From Acidobacteriota bacterium (GTDB lineage: Bacteria > Acidobacteriota > Blastocatellia > UBA7656), in the NCBI GenBank assembly GCA_040754075.1, contig JBFMDH010000037.1, positions 1 to 64,000 of the forward strand: 64,000 nucleotides of DNA. Reading direction: 5' to 3'. The notes beneath the pieces were generated by a model. That model did no database searches and was not told the DNA's origin. It saw only the letters and a list, made by a program, of their open reading frames with translations. The translations under genes were made by a program, and so were the position numbers. Each line of letters begins with the position of its first letter. Within the stretch, counting starts at the first letter, position 1. Positions 35,135 to 44,086 of this stretch are shown here, piece after piece.

Positions 35135-35458
35135 AAGAAACTCCTCTGAACTAATTAGTAGTTCCTCTCCACCTGACTTTCTGATTATAAGCTTGCAATG
35201 CGCATTGGTGAAATCAATTATTGCGCAAATCTTAGAACGAAGATTATCGGTATTTGGTTTACCGGAAATTTATTTTTTTATTTCCGCAACCTTATGTTTC
35301 TTGCAAACCCAACTCCCAAACACTTGAATACGGCAATTACTTTGCGGCCACTTTGCTTGCGTGGGCTACGACGTGTTGCTTAGAATGACTGTTCAAGAAA
35401 TCAGAATCATTTGTGGTAGTGATAAAAAACATCGCACCATACTGCATTAATAAATCGA
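35135..35458. other. Intergenic region between divergent genes
   Basis: About 320 bases, AT-rich, without a recognised gene, hairpin or promoter pair. It must carry the start signals of the exported-protein gene on one side and the TPR membrane protein on the other. Confidence 0.45.
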
Positions 35459-37414
35459 ATGGCAAAACAATCTGTTTCAAGTAGCAAATCCGCATCTCAC
35501 GCCACTACGCTTCCGGTCACTGAACCGGACGAAACGATGGAAACGCCGGAAGCGGCAAAGCAGCGTTTATTTAAAAAACTGCAACCGGTCAGCGCCCTGT
35601 TGCCGGTGATGCTGGCGCTGGTGTTTTCAATCAACACTTTGTGGTTGGAATTTGTCAGCGATGATTATCAGCAGGTGCTTGGCAATAACGCCATCCGCGA
35701 CATCCGCAATTTACCCAAAGCCCTTTCAACCACCGTCTGGGGATTTATCAATCTGGATATTGCGCCGGTTTCACAACCCTATTACAGACCGCTTTTCAGT
35801 GTCTGGTTTATGGGGGTGTATGCGATTTTCGGAACCAAAGCCTGGGGCTGGCATTTGATGAATGTATTGATTCATGCTCTGGCAACCTGGCTGGTTTTCC
35901 TGGTTCTCAACCAGTTGAGCGGACGCAAACGGCTGGCGCTGATTGCCGCCAGTCTCTTTGCGGTTCATCCTGTGCACACCGAATCTGTCGCCTGGATTTC
36001 CGGCATTACTGACCCGTTGATGGCGATATTTCTGCTCCCGGCATTTTACTTTTATTTAAAACTGCGAGAGAGCGGAAAACCTGTGTGGATGGTAGCGATG
36101 CTGGTCTTTCATTTACTCGCGTTGCTGAATAAAGAGACCGCTTTGGCGTTGCCGGTCATCGTCGCCTATTGTGAGTTGTTCTATTTCAACGAAGCGGAAG
36201 CTTTCAATCTGAAACTTGCAAAAGCCGCCAAATTAATTGGGGCGTTTTTATTGCCAATCGTTATTTTTCTACTGGTTCGCTATTACGCCTTAGGTACTTT
36301 TTCTACGCTTGAAGAATTGCGCTATCCGCTCAGTGCAACGCTTTTGACCATCCCGCTTGCCTTAACGAAATATCTGGTTTTGGTGAGCCTTCCTTACGGT
36401 TACAGTTATCAGCACTACACCGGTTTTATAACCTCCGCGACCAGTCTGAATTTTATTTTGCCGTTGCTTTTAGTGATGGCGCTCGCCGCCGTTTTCATTC
36501 TGGCGAAATCCCGTCTGGTCAAATTCGCGGGAGCCTGGTTTCTGATTTTCCTGCTACCGGCGCTTGCTGCCATCAAAAATTTCGACCAGGAATATTTGGT
36601 GCAGGAGCGTTATCTTTATCTGCCTTCTATGGGTTTTTGTCTTTTACTGGGACTCGGAATTGAATGGCTTGTCGAACGCCAATTTGCCGGACGCCGCTAT
36701 GCTTTAGTGGCGCTTACCTCGGTTATAGTTTTAGGGTTTGGCATTTTGCAAATCAGGCAAAGTCTGTTCTGGCAAGATACCGTAACCGTCTATCAACGAT
36801 GTATCGCCGTGGCACCAACCTCTGCCGAAGCGCACGCTTCTATCGCCAATGTTTATTACACAGCCGGCAAACCGCGTGAAGCCGAGGCAGCCGCCCGCAC
36901 CGCGCTGGAACTCGACCAACAATGCAATAATGCATATTTGACGTTGAGTTATTTCAGCAAACAATCGGGCAATCTCAATCAGGCAATCGATTACCTCGAA
37001 CAGGCAAAAGTCAATGTGTCGGTCACGCCGCTCACCCGTAGCAGCATTGCCACGACCTATTTAAATCTCGGCTTGCTTTACGGACAGAAAAAAGATTTTC
37101 AAAAAGCCGAAGAAAATCTGGAGCAATCGCTGGCGTTGTGGACGCGCGCCAATGGTTTTTATCAAGTTGGGCTGTTTTACAGCCAGCAAAATAAATTGGA
37201 AACGGCATTGTCTTATTATTTAAAAATGCGAGAACTGGTGCCGCCACACAATGCCTTCGTACACGCGACGATGGGCGCAATGTATGAAAAATTGCAACAG
37301 AATGACCAGGCGATTGCTGAATATATTAAGTATATGGAAACCGCAACGGTGAATGCCTCTGACCGCCAGTTCGTTCAAGAACGTCTCAATAATCTACAAA
37401 AACCTAAAAAGTAG
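35459..37414 (+). CDS. Polytopic membrane protein with C-terminal TPRs (TMTC/PMT-like)
   Basis: A 651-residue protein. After a Ser/Thr-rich N-terminus come about ten hydrophobic segments (45-440). FVSDDYQQVLGNNAIRD early, YYRPLFSVWF and FAVHPVHTESVAWISGITD follow the pattern of GT-C glycosyltransferase-like proteins such as eukaryotic TMTC O-mannosyltransferases and their bacterial relatives; the acidic DD would be the catalytic site. Residues about 465-645 are TPR repeats (YYTAGKPREAEAAARTALEL; FQKAEENLEQSLAL). A lipid-linked sugar transferase role is inferred from layout. No close sugar-metabolism neighbours are seen. Confidence 0.78.
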   Translation: MAKQSVSSSKSASHATTLPVTEPDETMETPEAAKQRLFKKLQPVSALLPVMLALVFSINTLWLEFVSDDYQQVLGNNAIRDIRNLPKALSTTVWGFINLDIAPVSQPYYRPLFSVWFMGVYAIFGTKAWGWHLMNVLIHALATWLVFLVLNQLSGRKRLALIAASLFAVHPVHTESVAWISGITDPLMAIFLLPAFYFYLKLRESGKPVWMVAMLVFHLLALLNKETALALPVIVAYCELFYFNEAEAFNLKLAKAAKLIGAFLLPIVIFLLVRYYALGTFSTLEELRYPLSATLLTIPLALTKYLVLVSLPYGYSYQHYTGFITSATSLNFILPLLLVMALAAVFILAKSRLVKFAGAWFLIFLLPALAAIKNFDQEYLVQERYLYLPSMGFCLLLGLGIEWLVERQFAGRRYALVALTSVIVLGFGILQIRQSLFWQDTVTVYQRCIAVAPTSAEAHASIANVYYTAGKPREAEAAARTALELDQQCNNAYLTLSYFSKQSGNLNQAIDYLEQAKVNVSVTPLTRSSIATTYLNLGLLYGQKKDFQKAEENLEQSLALWTRANGFYQVGLFYSQQNKLETALSYYLKMRELVPPHNAFVHATMGAMYEKLQQNDQAIAEYIKYMETATVNASDRQFVQERLNNLQKPKK

Positions 37415-37478
37415 AGCAGCAAGATTATCTATTATCATTTTCGATTTGCGATTATGATAATTTTTTTCGGAGGAAATT

Positions 37479-38324
37479 GTGATTAATAAAATTGGCATTA
37501 TCGGTTCGGGAACTATGGGTAACGGCATTGCGCAAGTTGCCGCGCGCGCCGGTTTCAAGGTTGTGATGCGCGATTTGAAAGCTGAATTCTTACAACGGGC
37601 GCTTGCCACGATTGATAAAAGCCTGCAACGCGATGTTGATAAGGCGCGACTTTCCGCAGACGAAAAGCAAACCATCATTTCACGCATCGACGCGCAAACT
37701 GAAATCGAGGCGCTTGCCGAGGTGGATTTGGTTATCGAAGCGGTTAATGAAGAGTTCGCCATCAAATCAGAAATCTTCAAACAGCTTGACCAATTGGTTC
37801 GCCCGGAAGTGATCTTGGCAAGCAACACCAGTTCGATTTCGATTACCAAACTCGCAGGCATTACCTCGCGCCCGGATAAATTCATCGGCATGCATTTCTT
37901 CAATCCGGTGCCGGTGATGAAGCTTGTGGAAATCGTGCGCGGCATCGCCACCTCAAATGAAACTTTTGCCGTAACGCGCGAGCTTGCCGAACGCCTGGGC
38001 AAAGCCCCTGTCGAGGTCAATGATTCGCCGGGTTTTGTTTCCAATCGCGTATTGTTGCCGATGATTAACGAAGCGGTTTTCGCGCTTTATGAAGGCGTCG
38101 GCTCGGTCGAAGCGATTGATGAAGTGATGAAACTGGGAATGAATCATCCGATGGGTCCGTTACAGCTTGCGGACTTTATTGGTCTGGATGTTTGCCTCGC
38201 CATACTGAATGTGTTATATGATGGATTCAACGACTCAAAATATCGCCCCTGCCCGCTACTGAAGAAATATGTTGATGCGGGCTGGTTGGGTCGCAAGACA
38301 GGAAAAGGATTTTATGAATATTGA
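37479..38324 (+). CDS. 3-hydroxybutyryl-CoA (3-hydroxyacyl-CoA) dehydrogenase
   Basis: A 281-residue NAD-dependent enzyme, the usual length of stand-alone 3-hydroxybutyryl-CoA dehydrogenase. It has the N-terminal dinucleotide-binding loop IGSGTMGNG (8-16), catalytic His139 with Glu151 (GMHFFNPVPVMKLVEIV), and the C-terminal dimer domain ending GRKTGKGFYEY. The start is GTG with GGAGG eight bases upstream. It oxidises 3-hydroxyacyl-CoA in beta-oxidation or works in reverse in butyrate/PHB metabolism; no operon partners of either route are adjacent. Confidence 0.92.
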   Translation: MINKIGIIGSGTMGNGIAQVAARAGFKVVMRDLKAEFLQRALATIDKSLQRDVDKARLSADEKQTIISRIDAQTEIEALAEVDLVIEAVNEEFAIKSEIFKQLDQLVRPEVILASNTSSISITKLAGITSRPDKFIGMHFFNPVPVMKLVEIVRGIATSNETFAVTRELAERLGKAPVEVNDSPGFVSNRVLLPMINEAVFALYEGVGSVEAIDEVMKLGMNHPMGPLQLADFIGLDVCLAILNVLYDGFNDSKYRPCPLLKKYVDAGWLGRKTGKGFYEY

Positions 38325-38409
38325 AAGGTAACCATCGCTTGAACCCGAAACCGGCTACGGTAGCCGGTTTCAAGGCATCAACCCAATCCGAGACGATGGA
38401 CTGAAACGC

Positions 38410-39648
38410 ATGATACTTTGTCAAAATTGCACTCATAATAATCCTTATGACCGTGAAACCTGCATCAAGTGCGGTATGCGTTTGATGATTATCACGGAAT
38501 CGCGTTCGAGCGCGGCATTCGGTGGCGCAGACCTGATGATCCGACCGACTATTGAAGAGCATTTGCTTGAACGCATCAGCGGACTGGAAACCGCGCTACT
38601 CAAAATGCAGGATCGCGTAGACATTCTGCTGGAACTCATTCACCGCCAGGCAACCAGCGGACTCTATGATCACGCGATGATTGATGCGCTGGTCGAACAC
38701 CTTTCCGAACGCGGAGCTGTCGAAGGCGGCAAACTCGAAACCCTCTGGCGCGACCGCGTCGCCGAACATTACGAAGAAGCCAGCGAAAAACAGCGATATG
38801 GTCAATTGGTTGAGTTGATGATTAATGAGTTCAACGGCGATAACATCGACCTGTTTGCGCGGCTTCTGGATACCGGCACCGACCTGTTTCTGGATGGCAA
38901 TGCCCGGCGCGGCATTCGCTATTTTGAAAAAGCTCTGGTGATTGACCCGACCAATTCAGTTTTATCATTTTTTATCGGCGAATATTTTTTCCGCATCAAT
39001 AAACCGGCGCTCTCGCAACTCTATCTTGAACGCGCCATCAACAAAGAGCCGGATAATCACCTGGCAATGCTCATGCTCGGGGTGATTTGCGGCGATAACG
39101 GAGAGTTGGAATCGGCTAAAAATTATTTAAATGATGCGTTGAAACTCAAACAGGATTCGTTCACGGCGCATTACGGATTGGGGCGCATCCTGGCTTGTGA
39201 AGGCAAATTGCGCGAAGCCATTTCGCACCTCAAGCGGGCGCTCAAACTCAAGCCGACTCCGGAAATGTATTATCTTGTCGGTCGCGCTTATCTGGATGAC
39301 GGGCGCGCGGAAATCGCTTTGCGGCATTTGCAGAGATGTGTTGACCTCGACCCCAAATTTGATGCGGCGCTTTACCATCTGGGATTGATTTATCTCAAGC
39401 GCAACGAAGTGAGCCTGGCGCAGGAGCATTTCCTGGCAGCTTATGAAATCAATCCACGAGAGCCACGTTATCGCATCGCTTTAAATGCCCGCAAAGCGGC
39501 GCGGCTTACACCGCTTCCGGCGTTTGGACGCGCTAAAGTTGCCAATCGCAAAGTGGTGACCAGCGGCGATGTCAGACTGGCGGAACTGTTGCGCCGGGAT
39601 TTACTGGATGCGGGCGAAGTTGCCAGCAAAGGTCAAAAACGCAGTTAA
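38410..39648 (+). CDS. Zinc-ribbon and TPR protein
   Basis: A 412-residue soluble protein. An N-terminal zinc ribbon (CQNC at 4-7, CIKC at 18-21) is followed by a helical linker (about 45-140). About six to seven tetratricopeptide repeats come next (about 150-370: YFEKALVIDPTNSVLSFFIG; HLKRALKLKPTPEMYYLVGR; LQRCVDLDPKFDAALYHLGL). There is no export signal. It is probably an adaptor or protein-interaction module. It lies 85 bases after the dehydrogenase gene and ends at a strong terminator. Confidence 0.8.
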   Translation: MILCQNCTHNNPYDRETCIKCGMRLMIITESRSSAAFGGADLMIRPTIEEHLLERISGLETALLKMQDRVDILLELIHRQATSGLYDHAMIDALVEHLSERGAVEGGKLETLWRDRVAEHYEEASEKQRYGQLVELMINEFNGDNIDLFARLLDTGTDLFLDGNARRGIRYFEKALVIDPTNSVLSFFIGEYFFRINKPALSQLYLERAINKEPDNHLAMLMLGVICGDNGELESAKNYLNDALKLKQDSFTAHYGLGRILACEGKLREAISHLKRALKLKPTPEMYYLVGRAYLDDGRAEIALRHLQRCVDLDPKFDAALYHLGLIYLKRNEVSLAQEHFLAAYEINPREPRYRIALNARKAARLTPLPAFGRAKVANRKVVTSGDVRLAELLRRDLLDAGEVASKGQKRS

Positions 39649-39669
39649 TTTTATCCGCATAAAAAATCA

Positions 39670-39709
39670 AAGGCAGAAACGAATTCAGCTTTCGTTTCTG
39701 CCTTCTTGT
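39670..39709. terminator. Strong intrinsic terminator (may work both ways)
   Basis: AAGGCAGAAACGAA (39670-39683) and TTCGTTTCTGCCTT (39691-39704) form a perfect 14-bp stem. CTTGTTT follows on the plus strand and TTTGATTTTTT on the minus strand. It sits between the convergent TPR gene and the small minus-strand gene. Confidence 0.9.
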
Positions 39710-39751
39710 TTCAAGTCACAGATTTTGCGGGTGACCTGTTTAGAAAAACTT

Positions 39752-40012
39752 TTAATGCGTGGTTGCGCTTTCGTGTGAACGGCTGCCACTCGGTAACACC
39801 GAAACGCTACGTGAGGTGGTATCGAAAGCCGTGTTGGTATTTTCGGTCAAACTATAAATGTCAAATCCCAGAGCATCGAGATACATGGCTAAGTCATCAG
39901 TCGAGGAGATATTCAAAATCGGGCGATAGCCATAAAAGTCTTTAATTTCCAACAAGCGTTCGATGACCTCAATCGGCTCAAATGTCAGCGCAGGATCTTT
40001 GAAACTGGCCAT
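39752..40012 (-). CDS. Small protein of unknown function, 86 residues
   Basis: Starts MASFKDPALTFEPIEVIERL and continues with LEIKDFYGYRPILNISSTDD and LAMYLDALGFDIYSLTE, a compact alpha/beta pattern with a Ser/Thr-rich tail. AAAGGGGGTT precedes the ATG at a reasonable distance. It is flanked by terminators on both sides, which supports a separate transcription unit. Family not recognised. Confidence 0.55.
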   Translation of the reverse strand: MASFKDPALTFEPIEVIERLLEIKDFYGYRPILNISSTDDLAMYLDALGFDIYSLTENTNTAFDTTSRSVSVLPSGSRSHESATTH

Positions 40013-40277
40013 GTGTTTAACCCCCTTTCTTCGTGTTTCTACGTTTCTGCTTCTTAATTAGTTTTCTTTTATGCGCCACGTTAAGATGTCAGCGAGCGCA
40101 TCCAAGTTGTCATTATTTTAAATCGCAAATATCGGTTGGCTTATTCCTGCCAAGCTTCGTTCATTTCCAGAACGCCACAAAGTTCAACTACTTGCAATTA
40201 AATAATAACTATCCGGGGGAGACTTGTGAAATGAATCAAACTTGAACGAACCAAGGGGCTTGGTGAACCGTGTTAAA

Positions 40278-40316
40278 AGTGAAGAAATACCCAGTAAATC
40301 CGGGCACTTCTTCACT
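40278..40316 (-). terminator. Probable terminator of the FmdB-type gene
   Basis: AGTGAAGAA (40278-40286) pairs with TTCTTCACT (40308-40316), with an inner CCC/GGG extension. TTTTAACA follows on the minus strand. It starts 8 bases past the stop of the zinc-ribbon gene. Confidence 0.65.
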
Positions 40317-40324
40317 GAAGAATT

Positions 40325-40630
40325 TTATGCGGCAGATGCGGGAGTCGTATCGGAAGATGAGGTTTCTGATTTGCTTTCAGTTTTGCTTTCAGCTTTGGCT
40401 TCGGTTTTCTTTTCCGTTTTGCTCCCGGACTTACCGGATGCAGCAGGCTTTTTCGCGTAGTCGCTAGCGTACCAACCTGAACCTTTCAACTGAAAGCTGG
40501 TGCGCGAAAAAAGCTTTTCCATCTTTCCCTTCCGGCATTTTTCACAACGTTTCGGAGCCGGGTCTCCAACTTTCTGCATCAATTCGATGTGATTCCCGCA
40601 TTTATCACATTGATATTCATATATCGGCAT
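40325..40630 (-). CDS. FmdB-type zinc-ribbon protein
   Basis: A 101-residue protein. The N-terminal half matches the putative regulatory FmdB zinc ribbon: MPIYEYQCDKCGNHIELMQK, with CDKC and CEKC metal ligands, then FSRTSFQLKGSGWYASDY, the usual end of the core. The last 35 residues are a Lys/Ser/Glu/Thr low-complexity tail. Family members are widespread and small; a regulatory role is often assumed but not firmly established. Single gene with its own terminator. Confidence 0.88.
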   Translation of the reverse strand: MPIYEYQCDKCGNHIELMQKVGDPAPKRCEKCRKGKMEKLFSRTSFQLKGSGWYASDYAKKPAASGKSGSKTEKKTEAKAESKTESKSETSSSDTTPASAA

Positions 40631-40782
40631 GTACTTTCAAATCCTCCAATAGTCAATTTCAATCTGTCACCCTAATATTTTTTCAATCATCAATCATAAA
40701 AATATATTTTCAGATTAGCGATTGTTCCCCCATCTATCAAGAGAAATGTCCATAAGGGCGAATGAACCATCTTCCCATCGCT

Positions 40783-41859
40783 TCACAGGTGTTTGCGAAA
40801 ATAGTTCAAAATCAGATAGCCCGCATAATATTTATAGGGCAATTTTCCGAGCGTGTAGTGACCGCAAGGAACTATTGCGCGGTCTAAATTCGCGCCGTGC
40901 CGGTCGCATTCTTCAAATAGCAATTGCGAGAGTTGCGGCGTAAACGATAAATCATATTGCGCCGAAATCAATAAACCGTGCCGCCGGTTTTCAGCTAAAC
41001 GCTTCACGTAGGCGTTGGGACTGATTGCCAGCCAGGCGCGGCGCAACTCTTCGCGATTAATCGCCTGTTCAAGCCCGCGTCTGACATGCGCTGTGGTAAT
41101 CCCTTCCCAAACCACATCGCCGAAAAAACTCGATACATGGTTATACACGCCTGCGCGAATACGCTCTTCATGAATAAAGGTCAAAAATGCGATGCACGAG
41201 CCGAGACTGGTTCCCAGTATGCCGATGCGTTCGTAGCCTTGCGATTGCAACCAGTCAATTGCCGCGCGACAATCCAAAACCGCCTGGCGATTCGATTGCA
41301 GCGTGCGCCCGACATTGGCGCTCACAATATAATCGGCGCGTTCAAACCCCGGAAGCATACGCCTATCGTGATACGGCAAGGTGATTCGCAAAGCCGCTAT
41401 GCCGATGCGGTTGAGCAAACGACAAAGCGCGACGTGTTCATCAATCTTGGCATTCCAATGGGGCAGCACCAGTACGGCGCGGCGTTTGGCGCGGGCTAAC
41501 TGCTCGGCTGGCGAATCGCTTTCCTGTTCAGAACGCGGCAGCACAGGAAAAAATCTCGCGTGAACCTGATTGTTTTCTGCATAAGGCGTTTTGACGGCGC
41601 TGCGAAATGTCAGCCATTCCCCATCGAATGCAAATTCGGTGGTTTTCGGAGCAGAAAAAAACTTATGGCTTTCGGCAATGGCGCGTTCATTGAATTCAAA
41701 CAAAATATCGCGCTCGCTTCTGCCGTTGACGTGCAGGTCTGTATAACCGAAACCGTTGTCGTGCAGATGTTCAAGTCCCCATTCAAAAGGGCGCACGACG
41801 CGGTTGTTATCTCGGCGGGCTAATTTGTGTTCCCACTTGTAAATTAATTTTTTAATCAT
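40783..41859 (-). CDS. Alpha/beta-hydrolase family protein
   Basis: A 358-residue protein with an alpha/beta-hydrolase core. The nucleophile elbow is GTSLGS (Ser about 235); upstream is RAVLVLPHWNAKIDEHVALC, where the oxyanion strand of the fold would be. A late histidine (PCGHYTLGKLPYKYY) is the probable third catalytic residue, and QYDLSF may hold the acid. The layout, with an N-terminal helical region of about 100 residues and LPHWNA, resembles the ABHD18-like group, but this is a tentative match. There is no signal peptide. The substrate is unknown. Confidence 0.72.
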   Translation of the reverse strand: MIKKLIYKWEHKLARRDNNRVVRPFEWGLEHLHDNGFGYTDLHVNGRSERDILFEFNERAIAESHKFFSAPKTTEFAFDGEWLTFRSAVKTPYAENNQVHARFFPVLPRSEQESDSPAEQLARAKRRAVLVLPHWNAKIDEHVALCRLLNRIGIAALRITLPYHDRRMLPGFERADYIVSANVGRTLQSNRQAVLDCRAAIDWLQSQGYERIGILGTSLGSCIAFLTFIHEERIRAGVYNHVSSFFGDVVWEGITTAHVRRGLEQAINREELRRAWLAISPNAYVKRLAENRRHGLLISAQYDLSFTPQLSQLLFEECDRHGANLDRAIVPCGHYTLGKLPYKYYAGYLILNYFRKHL

Positions 41860-41946
41860 TGATGATGGCTGAATTCTTAAAAATCGAAATGCCTATTCTA
41901 AAGAAACCGGCGCAACTAACTCAAGTTCGCAGTTCGATGATTTTCT

Positions 41947-42747
41947 TCAGGCATCAGCGAGCAAGGCTTTTCCGGTTTTGAAAGCTTCGATAAATTCACT
42001 CAAACCGTGCGCCCCGCCATTGACCAGACGCCGCGCTTCATTCAAATCGTTATGTAAAAGCGCCGTTTTGATTGCCGTTTGTTTGTTTTTCAAAAAACTG
42101 GCTAAGAGTTTCGCGGCTATTTTCGGGTCATTCGCGAGTTCCGGGCTTTTCACCAGCTTGTCGCCCAAACCAATGGCTTTTCCATGTTTCAAATAATTGC
42201 TGCGCCCCGTGAGTTGAACGAAACCGCGTCCTTTGAAGCGTTCGCCATCGGGTTTTCCCTGATTGCCCAAATCTTTGCGATTGTCATAGAGGTCAAACGC
42301 CTGACCGTTGGGCGAGGTATTGAATTTCGAGATGAATTCGCTGATTGGCGCAAACCCTGCGGTCTCTGCGCGAATCGTCGAAATCGCCATCAAACAGATA
42401 TTTTTATCGGCAATGCCCGCATCCACGAGAGCTTTCAAAACGATGGCTAAATTGGCTTTGATATTACCGACGGGCGCAGCCGGCAGCATTTTGGAAACCA
42501 CCTGAACCGTGACATCGGAAATATCAAAAACCCCGCCGGTAAATTTCAAATTCATCGCTTCAAGCGTGGCTTTTCCGGCGATGCCATCGGGCAACAATCC
42601 TTCACTCTTTTGAAAAGCTTTTAAAGCCGCATCCGTCCCTGCGCCGAATTGCCCGTCAATAATGCCGGGATTAAAGCCCAATTCGAGCAAGCGTTTTTGC
42701 AATCGTCTGACATCAGGACCGGAGTCGCCTTCCTGCAATATTTTCAT
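41947..42747 (-). CDS. Peptidoglycan-binding domain plus GH19-type lytic domain
   Basis: A 266-residue protein. Residues 1-65 are a PG_binding_1 repeat (GDSGPDVRRLQKRLLELGFN; IDGQFGAGTDAALKAFQKSE). Residues about 75-265 resemble the chitinase-class (GH19) endolysin fold: ETAGFAPISEF with a probable catalytic Glu, and FKGRGFVQLTGRSNYLKHG. It lacks a signal peptide, as do many phage-type endolysins that need a holin or lysis to reach the wall; no holin or other phage gene is near. A cell-wall hydrolase or the cell-wall part of an interbacterial toxin is possible. Confidence 0.8.
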   Translation of the reverse strand: MKILQEGDSGPDVRRLQKRLLELGFNPGIIDGQFGAGTDAALKAFQKSEGLLPDGIAGKATLEAMNLKFTGGVFDISDVTVQVVSKMLPAAPVGNIKANLAIVLKALVDAGIADKNICLMAISTIRAETAGFAPISEFISKFNTSPNGQAFDLYDNRKDLGNQGKPDGERFKGRGFVQLTGRSNYLKHGKAIGLGDKLVKSPELANDPKIAAKLLASFLKNKQTAIKTALLHNDLNEARRLVNGGAHGLSEFIEAFKTGKALLADA

Positions 42748-43054
42748 TCTTTGGTTCTCCCTTTAGACAATTTCTTTCGGCAAAATTTCAATCAATTATC
42801 AAGACGATGTTCAACGCCAAAGTTCTGCAAAAATCTTGAGCTGTCACCAAGGCTCAAAGGACACGAAGATTCACCTAGAGGCTTTGTGTACCTTTATCCC
42901 CTTCGCGTCTTGGTGACAAAAGGTTTCTGGTCACCCGTATTTGAAATCCGCCAGGGATGAAGCCTTTGGGCATTGGTCTTTTAGCCGAAAGCAAAAAAGA
43001 CCCTGCTTTATTTGTGGTGGGCTTGTAGATTCGAGAGAAAATCAGGCGGTGAAC
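42748..43054. other. Intergenic region with an inverted repeat
   Basis: About 310 bases before the lytic-enzyme gene on the minus strand. The main content is the inverted repeat at 42843-42917. No gene was recognised. Confidence 0.5.
42843..42917. repeat. Intergenic inverted repeat (TCACCAAG type)
   Basis: The outer arms GTCACCAAG (42843-42851) and CTTGGTGAC (42909-42917) are exact complements. Inside, AAGGACACGAAG and CCCCTTCGCGTCTTGG repeat related ACGAAG/CTTCG words. It resembles the other word-built hairpins in this window but shares no sequence with them. Confidence 0.75.
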
Positions 43055-43306
43055 TTAAACCTTTTGCGGTTGAATTCGCGCACAGGCGCTTGAACAAAAG
43101 CGCGCGCTGCCGATGGCGATGGCGCTGCCCTGGGTAATAAAAGTCCCGCAGGCAGCGCATCGAATCATCAATGAATCATCTTTTGACTGCGCCGAAGATT
43201 TCGGTTTTGCCGTTGAGCCAACATTCGCTGTTGAAGCTTTGAACAATCGCTTCACAAAGCGGATGACGAAATAGGCAATCACGCTGTAGATGATAAATCG
43301 AATCAA
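43055..43306 (-). CDS. PP0621-like small membrane protein with zinc-finger end
   Basis: About 83 residues from a TTG at 43306, chosen because GAGG lies just upstream; an earlier in-frame TTG exists at 43327 and no ATG is available. One N-terminal hydrophobic segment (IRFIIYSVIAYFVIRFV) is followed by a basic Ser/Ala-rich linker and a C-terminal metal-binding motif (MIRCAACGTFITQGSAI, then ARFCSSACA). This is the layout of the PP0621 family of small proteins of unknown function. It is 31 bases downstream of the TPR gene on the same strand and probably co-transcribed with it. Confidence 0.72.
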   Translation of the reverse strand: MIRFIIYSVIAYFVIRFVKRLFKASTANVGSTAKPKSSAQSKDDSLMIRCAACGTFITQGSAIAIGSARFCSSACARIQPQKV

Positions 43307-43337
43307 TTTTTCGCCTCGTTCCTGCAAATCTTTTCGG

Positions 43338-44051
43338 CTACTCCTTGGGGATAGTCACCGCTTTTCCGGCTTTCAAATCCGCAACCATCGTCTGCAATGA
43401 TGCGATGCGATTATTGGTCGGTTCGGTTTCCTGCAGTTTTTTCAACGCCTCTTCCGCGCCACGCGCATCTTTCTTTAAGGCATACGCTTCAACCAGATGT
43501 CCCAGCGCGTGCCCATTTTTCGCATCCAGTTTTAAGGCTGCCTGTAGATGTTGAACCGCCTTGTCAGGGTCAGCCGGTTCGCGATTCATAAAAATTTTGG
43601 CAAGCATGACTTCGACATCCGGCTCTTTCGGGTTTTCCGCCAGCGCCCGCGTAAACCAGATTTCCGCATCGGCATATTTTTTTTGCTCAAAATAGAATTG
43701 TCCGACATAACCCGAAGCATTGATGTCGGCAAACTGTTTCGGGTCGGCGGCATAAGCTTTTTCCAGGTAGCCGACAGCCTGGTCATCCTGACCGATTTGC
43801 GCATGAACTTTGGCAGCTTCGACCTGGGCGTTGAAATCTTTAGGATTGTTCTTGGCGGCTTCAATGGTTTTGGAAACATCGCCCATCATCGCCTGCTGGC
43901 CTCCCGAACTGCTCATCGGCGCATTCGTTCCAGCACCGGGAGCTGTGGTTCCGGCTGTTAGGTTGTTGTTATTAAAAGCGCGCGTTCCCCAGAAACTGAC
44001 GGCAATACCGATTGCCAATCCAATCAAACCAAATAAATATTTTTTTTGCAT
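43338..44051 (-). CDS. Membrane-anchored TPR protein
   Basis: A 237-residue protein with one N-terminal membrane segment (YLFGLIGLAIGIAVSFW), a Gly/Thr/Ala-rich linker (to about 60) and three to four TPRs (about 65-215: AAKVHAQIGQDDQAVGYLEK; AEIWFTRALAENPKEPDVEV; AVQHLQAALKLDAKNGHALG). The layout resembles the TPR part of cytochrome c maturation factor CcmI/NrfG, but there are no maturation genes nearby, so only a periplasm-facing TPR role is claimed. The start lies 35 bases downstream of the rnpB 3' end. Confidence 0.78.
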   Translation of the reverse strand: MQKKYLFGLIGLAIGIAVSFWGTRAFNNNNLTAGTTAPGAGTNAPMSSSGGQQAMMGDVSKTIEAAKNNPKDFNAQVEAAKVHAQIGQDDQAVGYLEKAYAADPKQFADINASGYVGQFYFEQKKYADAEIWFTRALAENPKEPDVEVMLAKIFMNREPADPDKAVQHLQAALKLDAKNGHALGHLVEAYALKKDARGAEEALKKLQETEPTNNRIASLQTMVADLKAGKAVTIPKE

Positions 44052-44086
44052 ATGAAGGTTCTCGAATGTTTAATTGCGCGGTAACT

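Noticed and set aside
16899-40761. Shared 12-mer GTCCATAAGGGC near 16900 and 40749
   Set aside because: No similarity extends beyond the word, and the contexts differ (a hairpin element and the space between two minus-strand genes).
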